A DNA stretch of 64,000 nucleotides from an uncultured Bacteroidota bacterium (GCA_903863935.1 CAIPDV010000122.1:1-64000); one strand, 5' to 3'; numbered from the stretch's first letter, positions 8,019 to 18,200 are shown. The notes: generated by a model not told the origin, from the sequence alone. Numbers and translations: made by a program.

Positions 8019-9005
8019 ATGACATCCAGAAGAGACTTTATAAAAAAATCGGCATTTGCTTCGGCATTTGTTGTTAGTGGCTTACCTAAACTCGGAAAAG
8101 GCATGCCTCTGTCTAACCCGGCAGGCTCAACGAAACCAATTGTAATCTCTACCTGGAAACATGGTATACCAGCCAATGATGCTGCATGGAAGATATTATC
8201 GGCCGGAGGCAGGGCTTTGGATGCAGTTGAAAAAGGAGTAATGGTTCCGGAAGCGGATCCCAATAATACTAGTGTAGGCTTAGGTGGTAACCCTGATCGT
8301 GATGGACACGTGACGCTTGATGCCTCCATAATGGATGAAAAAGGAAATGCAGGGTCGGTTGCTTTTTTAGAGCATATCCTCCACCCTATTTCTGTTGCAA
8401 GAATGGTTATGGAAAAAACTCCGCATGTAATGTTGGTTGGTGAAGGTGCTTATCAGTTTGCCATTGATAATGGGTTTCCCCGTTCAGATCAAGGAATGAC
8501 ACCAGAAGTGAAAGAAGCATGGGAAAAATGGAAAGCCGAAAATAAGTACAATCCTAAAATTGATAAGAATAATCATGATACCATTGGGATGGTTGCCTTG
8601 GATGCTGCCGGTGATGTTTCCGGGGCTTGTACTACAAGTGGTTTAGGCATGAAAATGCACGGCCGCGTGGGCGACTCCCCAATTATAGGTGCCGGTATGT
8701 TTGCCGACAATGATATAGGTGCTGCTTGTGCAACCGGAGTTGGTGAGGCTGTTATAAAAATATGCGGGTCTCACCTTATTGTTGAATTAATGCGGCAGGG
8801 TAAAACCCCGCAACAAGCCTGTGAAGAAGCCGTTCATCGTATAGCTAAAAAGCAAAGCAATTATAAAGACATTCAAGTAGGTTTTTTAGCAGTGAACAAA
8901 GCGGGAGACGTTGGCGCATATTCAATAGTGAAAGGATTCAATTATGCCGTTGCATGCAATGGTCAGAACAGATTGTTTGATGCGGATTACTTTGTGAAAG
9001 AATAA
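8019..9005 (+). CDS. Exported N4-(beta-N-acetylglucosaminyl)-L-asparaginase (Ntn hydrolase)
   Basis: A 328-residue glycosylasparaginase that removes asparagine from N-linked glycan stubs. The N-terminus SRRDFIKKSAFASAFVVSG has the twin-arginine export pattern, so the enzyme is probably folded in the cytoplasm and moved to the periplasm. The autocatalytic cleavage site is HDT|IGMVA with Thr188 as predicted nucleophile. Substrate-binding GRVGDSP (Arg216, Asp219) and ACATGVGEA follow. All features needed for self-processing into alpha and beta chains are present. It is probably used to scavenge glycoprotein material. Confidence 0.92.
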   Translation: MTSRRDFIKKSAFASAFVVSGLPKLGKGMPLSNPAGSTKPIVISTWKHGIPANDAAWKILSAGGRALDAVEKGVMVPEADPNNTSVGLGGNPDRDGHVTLDASIMDEKGNAGSVAFLEHILHPISVARMVMEKTPHVMLVGEGAYQFAIDNGFPRSDQGMTPEVKEAWEKWKAENKYNPKIDKNNHDTIGMVALDAAGDVSGACTTSGLGMKMHGRVGDSPIIGAGMFADNDIGAACATGVGEAVIKICGSHLIVELMRQGKTPQQACEEAVHRIAKKQSNYKDIQVGFLAVNKAGDVGAYSIVKGFNYAVACNGQNRLFDADYFVKE

Positions 9006-9030
9006 TGTATTTCTGCATTTATTCATTCAA

Positions 9031-10533
9031 ATGCTAAAACAACGATTCTCTCAATTCTTTCTTCGCAATACTTCTGAATGGAAATTTTGGGTTCTGTTCG
9101 CATTAGTTTGCAAAGGACTTTTCTTTATTTTCCTTATCTCACGCCAATGGTGGGATAATCACTACCCCGGCTTTTGGGGAGTGGATGCAGGAGACACCGG
9201 AAGTTATACTGTTCCAATTCAAAACTTGATTGCCAATGGCAATTACTCACCCGATTTCCGTATGCCCGGCTATGGGGCTATCTATTTGCCATTCGCCTTA
9301 TTTTTCAGTAATCCTGTTGCTTATAATTGCCTTATTGTATGTCAATTTATATTGGCATCGCTTACAGTTTATCCATTGGCTTTAATTGCCAAATATGTTT
9401 TCAAATCAACCTCCCTATTTTACCTCACGTTTTATTTATTTGCCTTCAATATCTACTCCAATTTATTTGACTCAACTTTACTTACAGAGAGCTTTGCCGT
9501 TTCATTTCTTATTCTATCCGTTTTTTTCCTTATTAAGGCCTTCGAAAATGAATCTAAAAGAAATATCAATTTGCTTTTATCCGGCCTTTTTCTTACCGAA
9601 GTAATTTTTCTAAGGCCTGTGTTTATCCCTTTGTTATTGCTGTTCTCCATTGTCTTGGTGGTTTATCTCTTCAAGAATAATTTGGGCAAACAATCCATAG
9701 CTAAAGTATTACTGTTCTTACTACCTTTTCTAATTATTGATGGTGCATGGGTCACACGGAACTTTATAAAATACAACCGGATTATTCCGGCTACCCCTGC
9801 TCTGTATTACCCATCGTTTGGCAATTCATATTATGTTCCACTTTATGAATTGGTGCGGAGTTGGGGTGGCAGCGATCAGCACTGGGACCCGGATGCAGAG
9901 ATACGCTGGTTTGGAATGAACGACGGCCTTCAACCAGAACTTCACAATGTAAAAGTTTCATTACCCGAAAACATTTATACCTCTATATTCAACTATGATT
10001 CACTGGTGGTTTTAAAGCAACAACTTGCAGTATACATTGCCAATGAATCAGACTTTGTTAAGGTCCACTCATCTGAAATGAAAGCCTTGCTTGAAACAAT
10101 AAGGAACAAATGTTTTCTGTATGCGAAGTCAGTAAGGCAAGAAAGACCATTCTTATTTTATTTGATTGCGCCCCTAAAACGAACCAAGGTCTTTCTTATT
10201 CACTCCGGAACCTATAATATGTTTACTACACTGACAAGTAAGCTCGACCCCATTTCCTATGGCACTAAAGTGTTCTTTTCATTATTGTACCTTTCAATGA
10301 TTGGACTTGGGCTACTTGGGATAATTTTGCTCATCAAAAAAAGTATTTTGTTTTCTCCGCTTACCCTAATCACAGGAATTGTGTTTTATACCATCTTTAT
10401 CCATCCCATATACTTTGGCATGTGCGAAAAAAGGTATTTCTTACCTGCCTATCCATTCCTATTAATATGCGCTGCTTATATAGTTAACAGCATTTGGACC
10501 AGTGTCTCTAAGCGGCTTTTTAGAACAGCATAA
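9031..10533 (+). CDS. Polytopic membrane glycosyltransferase, GT39/ArnT-like
   Basis: A 500-residue integral membrane protein with about ten to eleven predicted membrane helices. The first periplasmic loop contains WGVDAGDTGSYTVPIQNL with an acidic residue in the position of the catalytic Asp of GT-C enzymes, followed by FRMPGYG, the equivalent of the R-x-PGYP motif. A hydrophilic periplasmic domain occupies about residues 260-370. Such enzymes transfer sugars from polyprenyl-phosphate donors to proteins or lipids. The acceptor is unknown. It follows the asparaginase by 25 nt, which may mean co-transcription. Confidence 0.75.
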   Translation: MLKQRFSQFFLRNTSEWKFWVLFALVCKGLFFIFLISRQWWDNHYPGFWGVDAGDTGSYTVPIQNLIANGNYSPDFRMPGYGAIYLPFALFFSNPVAYNCLIVCQFILASLTVYPLALIAKYVFKSTSLFYLTFYLFAFNIYSNLFDSTLLTESFAVSFLILSVFFLIKAFENESKRNINLLLSGLFLTEVIFLRPVFIPLLLLFSIVLVVYLFKNNLGKQSIAKVLLFLLPFLIIDGAWVTRNFIKYNRIIPATPALYYPSFGNSYYVPLYELVRSWGGSDQHWDPDAEIRWFGMNDGLQPELHNVKVSLPENIYTSIFNYDSLVVLKQQLAVYIANESDFVKVHSSEMKALLETIRNKCFLYAKSVRQERPFLFYLIAPLKRTKVFLIHSGTYNMFTTLTSKLDPISYGTKVFFSLLYLSMIGLGLLGIILLIKKSILFSPLTLITGIVFYTIFIHPIYFGMCEKRYFLPAYPFLLICAAYIVNSIWTSVSKRLFRTA

Positions 10534-10585
10534 ATTACTTATTCATTACTTTTCAACACAGCTACTAAAAAAGGTGCTGAAAGAT

Positions 10586-10593
10586 TAAATTTG
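10586..10593 (+). promoter_or_regulatory. Putative -7 box TAAATTTG upstream of dnaE
   Basis: An exact TAnnTTTG match 34 nt before the dnaE start codon. A TTG -33 box is not evident at the expected spacing. Confidence 0.4.
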
Positions 10594-10627
10594 CAATCCT
10601 TAAAAAATTAAGGCGACCAACTGATCT

Positions 10628-13600
10628 ATGCCAGACTTCACACACCTACACGTACATACTAAATATTCATTATTAGACGGGGCTTCACAGGTACCTGCCC
10701 TGATGAAAAAGGCCAAGGAAAATGGCATGAAAGCTATTGCCATTACTGACCATGGAAACATGTTGGGCGTGCCTGAGTTTTGTGCCGAAGCTGAGAAGAT
10801 GGATTTGCTTCCAATAATTGGTTGCGAATTCTACATAGCACCCCGTAGTCGCTTCGAAAAATCGAAGGTAGAAGGTAGCGAAGAGAAGAATTACTATCAC
10901 CAGTTATTGCTTGCAAAAAACCCTATCGGCTATAAAAATATCTCTAAACTCTGTTCATTCGGATTTATTGATGGGTACTACTACAAACCACGGATTGACC
11001 GTGAACTTATCAAGCAATATAAAGATGGACTTATTGCTACCACGTCATGTTTGGCCAGCGAGGTAAACCGTACCATTATTGACAAGGGTGAGGAAGCTGG
11101 AGAAAAAGTATTTCTGGAATGGAGGGAAATTTTCGGTGAAGATTATTACATCGAACTCCAACGCCATGGTATTAAAGAGCAGGATATTTGCAACGAGATT
11201 TTAAAGAAGTGGAGCAAGAAATACAACGTTAAAATCATTGCAACCAACGATGTGCACTACGTAGATTTGCAAGATGCCGAAGCACAGGATATTTTGTTGT
11301 GCATTCAAACCGGAAAAGATTTCAGCGACCCTAAACGGATGCGTTTCGATAACGACCAGTTCTTCTTCAAGACCAGAGAAGAGATGGGGTTGTTATTTGA
11401 AGACACCCCCGAAGCTATTGACAATACAGGCGAAATAGTATCTAAGATTGAGAAGATAAGTCTGAAACGCAGTTTACAATTGCCGGTCTACAATCTACCC
11501 GAAGGCTTCACTAATGCAGATGATTATTTAAAGCACCTGACGTATGAAGGTGCAAAACGTAAATATCAAAGCATTACCGAAGAAGTCCGCAACAGGATAG
11601 AGTTTGAGTTAAGCGAAATAAAGATTACCGGCTACGCAGGATACTTCCTGATTGTTCAGGATTTTATTGCCGCAGCCAAAAGGTTAGATGTTTGGGTTGG
11701 CCCGGGACGTGGTTCTGCGGCGAGTTCTATCGTGGCATATTGTACTGGAATCACCAACATCGACCCGGTTGGTTATAAATTGCTTTTCGAGCGTTTCCTA
11801 ACATCGGAGCGGGTTTCCATGCCAGATATAGACATAGACTTTGACGATAAAGGCCGTGAGCGTGTAATTCAATATGTGGTTGAAAAGTATGGCAGGGAGC
11901 GGGTTGCACAGATTGTAACCATAGGAACCATGGCTGCTAAAAGTGCGGTGAAGGATGTGGCACGCACCTTGAAAGTCCCTCTCCAGGAGGCTAACCGCCT
12001 CACAAAAATGATTCCTTTTAATGCTAAAGACTTGGCAGATGCTATAGATAAATCGAAAGAGTTGCGAGATGTTCTTGCCCAACAAGATACTGACCTCGGA
12101 AAAACCTTAAGACTAGCAACGGTTTTAGACGGAACCGCCCGCCAAACAGGCATTCACGCAGCAGGTATTATTATTGCTCCTGATGATATAAAAGAATTTT
12201 TACCAGTCCTTACCAACAAAGATTCTGAACTCTATATTACACAATATGAAGGTCAGTTTGTTGAAAAGGTAGGCATGTTAAAAATGGACTTCCTCGGCCT
12301 GAAAACCCTTACCATCCTGAAGGAAGCTATTGCCCTTATCAAAAAGACAAGAGGAATAGAAATTGATATTGATAAAGTCCCGATCGATGACAAAAAGACC
12401 TACGAGCTTTTCCAGCGTGGTGAAATGGTTGGCATTTTCCAGTTTGAGTCGCCGGGAATGCAGGCTTACCTCAAGGATTTAAAGCCCACCAATATTGAGG
12501 ATCTTATAGCTATGAACGCCCTTTATCGCCCAGGCCCAATGGATGATATTCCTGCTTATATCGCCCGAAAGAACGGTAAAGAAAAACCATATTATTTTGA
12601 TCCGCTTGCGGAGGAAATTTTAAAACCAACCTTTGGTGTTATTGTATATCAGGAGCAAGTGATGCTTATCTCACAGGTGATGGCAAGTTTCACCCGCGGC
12701 CAGGCAGATATGCTCCGCAAGGCGATGGGTAAAAAAGACGTTGTTCTGCTGGCGCAACAAAAAGGTAAATTTATTGATGGTGCTATTGCCAAAGGGGTTT
12801 CAGAAAAAGTTGCAACTGAACTCTTCGACAAGATGGCCAAGTTCGGCGGCTATGGCTTCAACCGTGCACATGCTGCGGCGTATTCGGTTCTTGCGTATCA
12901 AACAGGTTATCTCAAAGCTAACTACCTGGCAGAGTATATGGCATCGGTACTAACTAACAGTATGGGTGACATTGAAAAACTCACATTCTTTATTGATGAG
13001 TGCCGCAAGATGGGCTTGCCTGTTCTCGGTCCTGATTTAAATAAGAGTGAACACGTATTTTCAGTTACAACCAAAGGAGAAATAAGTTTCGGACTTGGTG
13101 CCGTTAAAGGTGTTGGTGAAGCTGCTGTTGCAGCTATTGTACAGGAACGTGAAACCAACGGATTATTCAAAGATGTGTATGATTTGATGAGCCGCGTGAA
13201 CCTGAGAAGCGCAAACAAAAAAACCTTTGAAAGCCTTATTATGGCGGGTGCTTTTGACTCGCTTGGTTCGGCTCACCGTGCACAATATTTTATGCAGGAA
13301 AATGGAAAGAACTCATTCCTTGAATCGTTAATTCGCTTTGGTAATGCGGTTCAGGATGCCAGCACCCAAGGGCAAAATTCCCTTTTTGGAGAAACAATTG
13401 ATAGTTCAGTTTCAAAACCACAGCCTCTTCAAGCAGCTCCGTGGAGTAGAATTGAGTTGATCAATAAAGAAAAGGAAGTAGCAGGATTTTATATCTCAGG
13501 CCATCCTTTGGATGACTACAAATTTGATATTGAAAACTTCTGTACAGTAACGCTAAACGGCCTGGAAGACCTTACTCCTTATAAGGGGAAAGAGATATCC

Positions 13601-14089
13601 ATTGCAGGAATTGTTACCGAAGCAGCCCACCGCCTTACTCAGGCTGGCAAACAGTTTGGCAGCTTTACACTGGAAGACTATCATGGAAAAGTATCGATGA
13701 TGTTGTGGCAGGACGACTATCTTAAATTCAAGCATTACCTCGAGAATGGTCAGTTTCTTTTTATAAAAGCAAAAGTCAACAACCGTTTTAATACAGAGCA
13801 GTTGGAATTAAAGGTCACTCAGATATACTTACTTAATTCCATACGGGAAAAATATTCAAAGAGCCTTACGTTGCAAATTCCGTTGAAAGATGTTTCGGCT
13901 GATATGGCAAAGTACATCAATGAAATTACAAGTGGTTCTCCGGGTGCATGCAGCTTAAAAATATTACTGGTAGACCCTGAAGCTAACATGACCGTTGACC
14001 TGGTATCCAAAAAGATTCGCCTGAACCTTAGCAACGACCTGATTGGCCAGGTGCAAAAGATGCGTGGAGTGAGCATGAAACTGAATTAA
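10628..14089 (+). CDS. dnaE: DNA polymerase III alpha subunit
   Basis: The 1153-residue replicative polymerase. An N-terminal PHP domain starts FTHLHVHTKYSLLDGA and extends to about residue 280. The family C polymerase core follows, with the catalytic aspartates in MPDIDIDFDD (about residues 399-406) and in LKMDFLGLKT (about 553). A helix-hairpin-helix region lies at about 820-890, and an OB-fold from about 990 reads ISIAGIVTEAAHRLTQAGK. Length and order are those of DnaE1. The start is supported by the conserved N-terminus. Confidence 0.98.
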   Translation: MPDFTHLHVHTKYSLLDGASQVPALMKKAKENGMKAIAITDHGNMLGVPEFCAEAEKMDLLPIIGCEFYIAPRSRFEKSKVEGSEEKNYYHQLLLAKNPIGYKNISKLCSFGFIDGYYYKPRIDRELIKQYKDGLIATTSCLASEVNRTIIDKGEEAGEKVFLEWREIFGEDYYIELQRHGIKEQDICNEILKKWSKKYNVKIIATNDVHYVDLQDAEAQDILLCIQTGKDFSDPKRMRFDNDQFFFKTREEMGLLFEDTPEAIDNTGEIVSKIEKISLKRSLQLPVYNLPEGFTNADDYLKHLTYEGAKRKYQSITEEVRNRIEFELSEIKITGYAGYFLIVQDFIAAAKRLDVWVGPGRGSAASSIVAYCTGITNIDPVGYKLLFERFLTSERVSMPDIDIDFDDKGRERVIQYVVEKYGRERVAQIVTIGTMAAKSAVKDVARTLKVPLQEANRLTKMIPFNAKDLADAIDKSKELRDVLAQQDTDLGKTLRLATVLDGTARQTGIHAAGIIIAPDDIKEFLPVLTNKDSELYITQYEGQFVEKVGMLKMDFLGLKTLTILKEAIALIKKTRGIEIDIDKVPIDDKKTYELFQRGEMVGIFQFESPGMQAYLKDLKPTNIEDLIAMNALYRPGPMDDIPAYIARKNGKEKPYYFDPLAEEILKPTFGVIVYQEQVMLISQVMASFTRGQADMLRKAMGKKDVVLLAQQKGKFIDGAIAKGVSEKVATELFDKMAKFGGYGFNRAHAAAYSVLAYQTGYLKANYLAEYMASVLTNSMGDIEKLTFFIDECRKMGLPVLGPDLNKSEHVFSVTTKGEISFGLGAVKGVGEAAVAAIVQERETNGLFKDVYDLMSRVNLRSANKKTFESLIMAGAFDSLGSAHRAQYFMQENGKNSFLESLIRFGNAVQDASTQGQNSLFGETIDSSVSKPQPLQAAPWSRIELINKEKEVAGFYISGHPLDDYKFDIENFCTVTLNGLEDLTPYKGKEISIAGIVTEAAHRLTQAGKQFGSFTLEDYHGKVSMMLWQDDYLKFKHYLENGQFLFIKAKVNNRFNTEQLELKVTQIYLLNSIREKYSKSLTLQIPLKDVSADMAKYINEITSGSPGACSLKILLVDPEANMTVDLVSKKIRLNLSNDLIGQVQKMRGVSMKLN

Positions 14090-14176
14090 GGTAAGATTCA
14101 AAGCTGCGTTTGCACTGTTCACCTCAGCTATTTACAACGGAAAATTGACTAATCTTGTATGTCATAAACCTATGAG

Positions 14177-14761
14177 ATGATCAAAGCACCGGCTAAAAAG
14201 GAAATCGTATTCTTCGAGAACAATGATTCGTTCTCGTGGAATGTGATTGACGTGTTGCCTTTTTCACGCTCCGAAATAAAAATAGTAACCCATCAACTGA
14301 AAGCCGATTTCAGCAGTCATCTTGAAAATGCATCATGTGTGGTAATAGGCCCGGGGCCTATGGATCCAATACGGACAGGATTGACCGAACTGGTTTTAGC
14401 TTGCGCTGAAAAGGGTATCCCAACGCTTGGTATCTGTCTGGGTTTTCAGGCTATAGGGATAGCTTTCGGAGCAAAACTGATCCGTACAACGCCGGTACAT
14501 GGCAAGCGAAGTGTAATTGAATTTTCTCAATCGCGTTTTTTTCCTGCATTCAATGGAGGTGTTGAGGTGATGCGTTATCACTCACTTGCATTGGAGCGCA
14601 TGCGGGCTCCATTAAACATTATTGCAACTTCCAGCGATGGAATACCAATGGCTTTGGAACACGAAACCTTGCCCATAGCGGGTTTTCAGTTTCACCCGGA
14701 TTCCTTTGCCACGTTTCGCGGACAGGAAATGATCAATTCTTTTTTTAAACATGCACTATGA
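14177..14761 (+). CDS. pabA: Aminodeoxychorismate/anthranilate synthase glutamine amidotransferase
   Basis: A 194-residue class I glutamine amidotransferase that supplies ammonia to the chorismate-binding partner. The nucleophile Cys87 is in LGICLGFQAIG, the oxyanion-hole GPGPMDP is at about 58-64, and the catalytic His173 is in FQFHPDSF. The third triad position is Asp175 instead of the usual Glu (FHPES), a conservative but notable change. Its stop overlaps the start of pabB as ATGA, so the two subunits are translationally coupled. Placement with pabB and a pabC-like gene favours folate (p-aminobenzoate) rather than tryptophan synthesis. Confidence 0.9.
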   Translation: MIKAPAKKEIVFFENNDSFSWNVIDVLPFSRSEIKIVTHQLKADFSSHLENASCVVIGPGPMDPIRTGLTELVLACAEKGIPTLGICLGFQAIGIAFGAKLIRTTPVHGKRSVIEFSQSRFFPAFNGGVEVMRYHSLALERMRAPLNIIATSSDGIPMALEHETLPIAGFQFHPDSFATFRGQEMINSFFKHAL

Positions 14762-15732
14762 ATCTCTCGGAACTTGAATATATGGATTCCTTTGCATTGC
14801 TGTCTCCCGGCTTTGGTGACGGACATTATCTTTTATGTGAAAGCCTCCACCCTTCCGGATCGAACGGCAACATTGTAGTTCAGCCCTTTGAAGGGCCAGC
14901 CCAATGGTTCATTTCATCGGCACGCGAGGTTACCGTAAATATGGATGCTGCCAGATCAGATATTTCTTTTTCAGCAGATGAAGCAGGCTATTGTGAAGGG
15001 GTTGAAACTATTCGTGCAAAAATTGCCGCAGGTGATGTTTACCAGGTAAACCTTACAATGAGAGCAACTGTTAATGATGTTACCGGGGCAGAATTGTTTG
15101 CCGCTCTGTGCAAAACAGCCGTCCCCCGGTTTGCTGCATGGGTAAGGCTTCCGGATGGAAATGAGTTTATATCGGCATCACCGGAAATGTTCTTCGAAAA
15201 GACAGGCAACACACTACATTGCCAACCCATGAAAGGAACGGCACCGAAAGATAAAAAAGACTGGCTCGAAAAAAGTGAAAAAGATGCTGCTGAATTGGCA
15301 ATGATAACTGACCTAATCAGAAACGATATGACCCCCCTTTGCAACCCGCGGAGTGTAAAGGTTACACATGAGCGGAGGTTCATTGAATTACCGTATGTGG
15401 TGCAGGCAGTAAGTGATGTGGAAGGAACCTTGTTACCTGATATTTCGACAGGAGAGATACTGCGTGCGCTGCACCCCTGTGGATCAGTTACCGGTGCACC
15501 AAAACAGGCTGCCCTGGAATTAATTCAATCGTTGGAAAGCACTAAACGAAAATATTATTGCGGCTCGCTAGGATTTATCAACGGGCATAATGCCATATTC
15601 AGCATACTTATTCGTACAGCGTATAAAACAACGAATGGCTGGATATATGGAACGGGCGGAGGTATCGTCTGGGACTCTGACCCGCAACTTGAACTGGAAG
15701 AAGCCCGCATGAAAATGGGAATTTTAAAATGA
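14758..15732 (+). CDS. pabB: Aminodeoxychorismate synthase component I, short form
   Basis: A 324-residue chorismate-binding enzyme. It has the complete catalytic domain: IAAGDVYQVNLT, PMKGTAPKD, ITDLIRNDMTPLC, HPCGSVTGAPKQAA and GTGGGIVWDSDP. The N-terminal domain of classical PabB/TrpE (about 120 residues) is mostly absent, as is usual for the short form in Bacteroidota. It converts chorismate plus ammonia to 4-amino-4-deoxychorismate. ATGA overlaps tie it to both pabA and the downstream gene. Confidence 0.92.
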   Translation: MNLSELEYMDSFALLSPGFGDGHYLLCESLHPSGSNGNIVVQPFEGPAQWFISSAREVTVNMDAARSDISFSADEAGYCEGVETIRAKIAAGDVYQVNLTMRATVNDVTGAELFAALCKTAVPRFAAWVRLPDGNEFISASPEMFFEKTGNTLHCQPMKGTAPKDKKDWLEKSEKDAAELAMITDLIRNDMTPLCNPRSVKVTHERRFIELPYVVQAVSDVEGTLLPDISTGEILRALHPCGSVTGAPKQAALELIQSLESTKRKYYCGSLGFINGHNAIFSILIRTAYKTTNGWIYGTGGGIVWDSDPQLELEEARMKMGILK

Positions 15733-16349
15733 GTTTTACTACTCTAAAAATTAATGACAACGGTGTTCTGCTCTATTCCCAACATGAGCAACGCTTTCGC
15801 ATCGCGGGAAATGATGCACTAAAAGCATACAGACAATTTGCGGCGGAAGCAGCGCAAGGGGTATATAACCTTGTTTGGGATGGGAAAAACGTATTGGTAA
15901 AAGTGCGTGATGAAAGCACCTTATTCGACGGAATGCCTGTCAGATACATGATTTCACCTATTGCCCATCTAAAAAACCGCATAGACAAACCAATGCCGCC
16001 GAGTATTTATTCAAGCTTTGTGGAACTTGCTATTTCAACGCTTCTCACCTCTAGTGACGGAAAAGAAATTTATGAAAGCTGCAGGGCATCTGTAATTGCA
16101 TGGAATGGAAAAAATATAATACGCGTTCCGGATAACAGGCCTGCTGTGAAATCCACCATGGAGATGTTTTTAAAAGAAATGCCCAATGTAATTGAAGAAC
16201 CTATCCTTAAAGATTCAGATTATCCAATTGCCTTGGTAAATGCAGTAAAATGTACTTGTACAATTTCAGTTGAAGGACGAAAAGAATTTCCTGCCAAACA
16301 ACTTGAAAAAATAAAGGAGGCGTATTTGGCCAGTGCAAAAAGGTACTGA
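15729..16349 (+). CDS. Diverged PabC-like aminotransferase class IV protein
   Basis: A 206-residue protein translated with an ATGA overlap from pabB, in the position of 4-amino-4-deoxychorismate lyase. The pattern LLTSSDGKEIYESCRASVIAW matches the class IV fold segment that normally reads ...GxVxEGTxSNLF. The segment RIDKPMPPSIY lies where the PLP lysine segment HKTTxR is expected, giving a candidate lysine. The sequence is short and strongly diverged from canonical PabC, so lyase activity is inferred mainly from context. It ends 1 nt before the convergent M23 gene. Confidence 0.65.
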   Translation: MSFTTLKINDNGVLLYSQHEQRFRIAGNDALKAYRQFAAEAAQGVYNLVWDGKNVLVKVRDESTLFDGMPVRYMISPIAHLKNRIDKPMPPSIYSSFVELAISTLLTSSDGKEIYESCRASVIAWNGKNIIRVPDNRPAVKSTMEMFLKEMPNVIEEPILKDSDYPIALVNAVKCTCTISVEGRKEFPAKQLEKIKEAYLASAKRY

Positions 16350-16350
16350 A

Positions 16351-18126
16351 CTACCTCACAAAATCTGTTTCGTAAACGCTTGTATTGCCTACTTCGTCAC
16401 TTGCAACAAGTTTTACATGATGGGTTCCTTTTCCTACTTTCTCATCAAACAAATAGTAAATCCAGTTGTTCTTAGGATTCAACTCCATCAAAACCCATTT
16501 CCCATCAATGGTTCCTCTGAAATATCCAACACCCGAAAGGTTATCAGTTACCTCAAAAGCCATAGCCGTATCGCGGCTCATATCCTTGTCTTTGTAAACA
16601 TTCACAGGTTTAATAATAGGCCTATATAAGTCAATGGCAATTACATAACTGCCGAATACTTTAGGATGGGTAACCAGGTAGCCATTATCCCATTTACCAC
16701 CAATGCTCACTTTGCGCTTTCCTTCCAAACGAACCACCACAGCTTTCTTCATAAGTGAATCGGGCAAATAAGGTTTTGGCTTCAGCATAAGGGTATAGTT
16801 GGCCGACAGCGGCACATTTTCATCCTGAATATGGTAAATAGATGATATTTCGGTATGCGTTCCCGCCGTATCCATGGTATACCGGAAATGCATGGTATTA
16901 AATAATGCACCCGCCGGTATTTGAATCCGCATCCCATTGCCGCTATAGTCAAACGGTTTATCGGTATATGCCGTGCTGATAAACTTAACCGTATCGTGAT
17001 AAATTTTGCTTTTCTTTATTTCACCCTGAATGGTAAATGAAAGTGTAGAAGTATTTCCATTATAGTCGCTGATACAATATTCCAAGTTGTGGTTCTTTTT
17101 TGTGCGGCAATATATCCTTCCTTTATTAATAAGCTTTTTATAGATCTTCAACCTGTCATTTTCCTGAAGAAAACTGTATTCAAGCGTATCAATCCTGTTA
17201 TGCATAGCTGAATAGTCTATATGTCCATTTACATAATGAATGGTTGCAAAATTCAGCACATTCATTTGCGTATAATAAATTGTATCACCATTATCCTTCA
17301 GCACTTTTACATAAGGACCATTGCGGTTTTCAATACTATCTGCCATGTCGTAGCAACTAATTCCAACGCCTATACTTCCATAGGCGTTTATATTACTATC
17401 CGATGCCAGCAGATACTTATTATTTACTTTTTCCGCTTTTATATACAGAATTTCATGCTTGTTATTGATTGTGCTGGAATCATTCAGCGGGTATAACGCA
17501 ACTCCTTTTATTATAGGTTGCACCTTGTCAATAACTTTATATCCGGCAAGTAAAGGATTTATCGGGTCATCGTTCTTAGCGTTCCTTATTTCATAGTGCA
17601 AATGTGGGCCATCAGCTCCGCCTGTACTGCCACTGAAAGCTATCGTATCACCTTTATCCACCGTAAACTGGCCCGGCATAGGTGCTATGTCTTGCGTGTA
17701 TTTTTCTTCAGTATATTGTTTGTTCTTTACAAATTTTGAAATTACTGAATTGAATTTACTAAGGTGTCCATATAATGAAATATAGCCATTAGGATGAGTT
17801 ATATATAACGCATTCCCATAACCATAAGGAGAAACTACTATACGTGAGATATACCCTTTAGCCACAGCCCTTACTACAAGCCCGTCGTGTCCGTCAGTTC
17901 GAATGTCTATTCCTGTATGATAATGGTCGCTACGGATCTCGCCAAATGTACCAGCGAGTGTCATTGGAATATCAAGCGGATTGCCAAAATAGTTTTTGGG
18001 AAGGGAATCCTGTGCAAACAGATTCAATGAAAATAAAATAAAAGCTCCTAAACCCAGCCTTGTCTTGCTCTTGAAAGGATATAGCATTACCCACTTGCAA
18101 TCTTTTTTTCTCTTTACTGAATACAT
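16351..18126 (-). CDS. Secreted M23 family metallopeptidase
   Basis: A 591-residue exported protein with an N-terminal LytM/M23 domain (about 45-195), which cleaves peptidoglycan cross-bridges. The zinc ligands are visible: His70 and Asp74 in HYHTGIDIR and His177 in PHLHYEIR, with the conserved LYGH at 118-121. A long C-terminal beta-rich region (about 200-591) is of unknown function. The signal peptide ends near LNLFAQ. A second ATG at 18087 would place the signal peptide at the very N-terminus and is a credible alternative start. It is probably involved in cell-wall turnover. Confidence 0.9.
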   Translation of the reverse strand: MYSVKRKKDCKWVMLYPFKSKTRLGLGAFILFSLNLFAQDSLPKNYFGNPLDIPMTLAGTFGEIRSDHYHTGIDIRTDGHDGLVVRAVAKGYISRIVVSPYGYGNALYITHPNGYISLYGHLSKFNSVISKFVKNKQYTEEKYTQDIAPMPGQFTVDKGDTIAFSGSTGGADGPHLHYEIRNAKNDDPINPLLAGYKVIDKVQPIIKGVALYPLNDSSTINNKHEILYIKAEKVNNKYLLASDSNINAYGSIGVGISCYDMADSIENRNGPYVKVLKDNGDTIYYTQMNVLNFATIHYVNGHIDYSAMHNRIDTLEYSFLQENDRLKIYKKLINKGRIYCRTKKNHNLEYCISDYNGNTSTLSFTIQGEIKKSKIYHDTVKFISTAYTDKPFDYSGNGMRIQIPAGALFNTMHFRYTMDTAGTHTEISSIYHIQDENVPLSANYTLMLKPKPYLPDSLMKKAVVVRLEGKRKVSIGGKWDNGYLVTHPKVFGSYVIAIDLYRPIIKPVNVYKDKDMSRDTAMAFEVTDNLSGVGYFRGTIDGKWVLMELNPKNNWIYYLFDEKVGKGTHHVKLVASDEVGNTSVYETDFVR

Positions 18127-18129
18127 CTC

Positions 18130-18159
18130 TTTGAAAATTGGTCAATTGATTTATTTTTG
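18130..18159 (+). promoter_or_regulatory. Bacteroidota-type promoter TTTG-N18-TATTTTTG
   Basis: A -33 element TTTG at 18130-18133 and an exact TAnnTTTG -7 box at 18152-18159, separated by 18 nt, precede the DUF3078 gene by about 40 nt. This is the best-formed promoter in the window. An overlapping minus-strand TAATTTTG (18169-18162) could serve the divergent M23 gene. Confidence 0.6.
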
Positions 18160-18200
18160 CACAAAATTATGAATGTGCCCTTCTTAAATCCCACTGAGTT

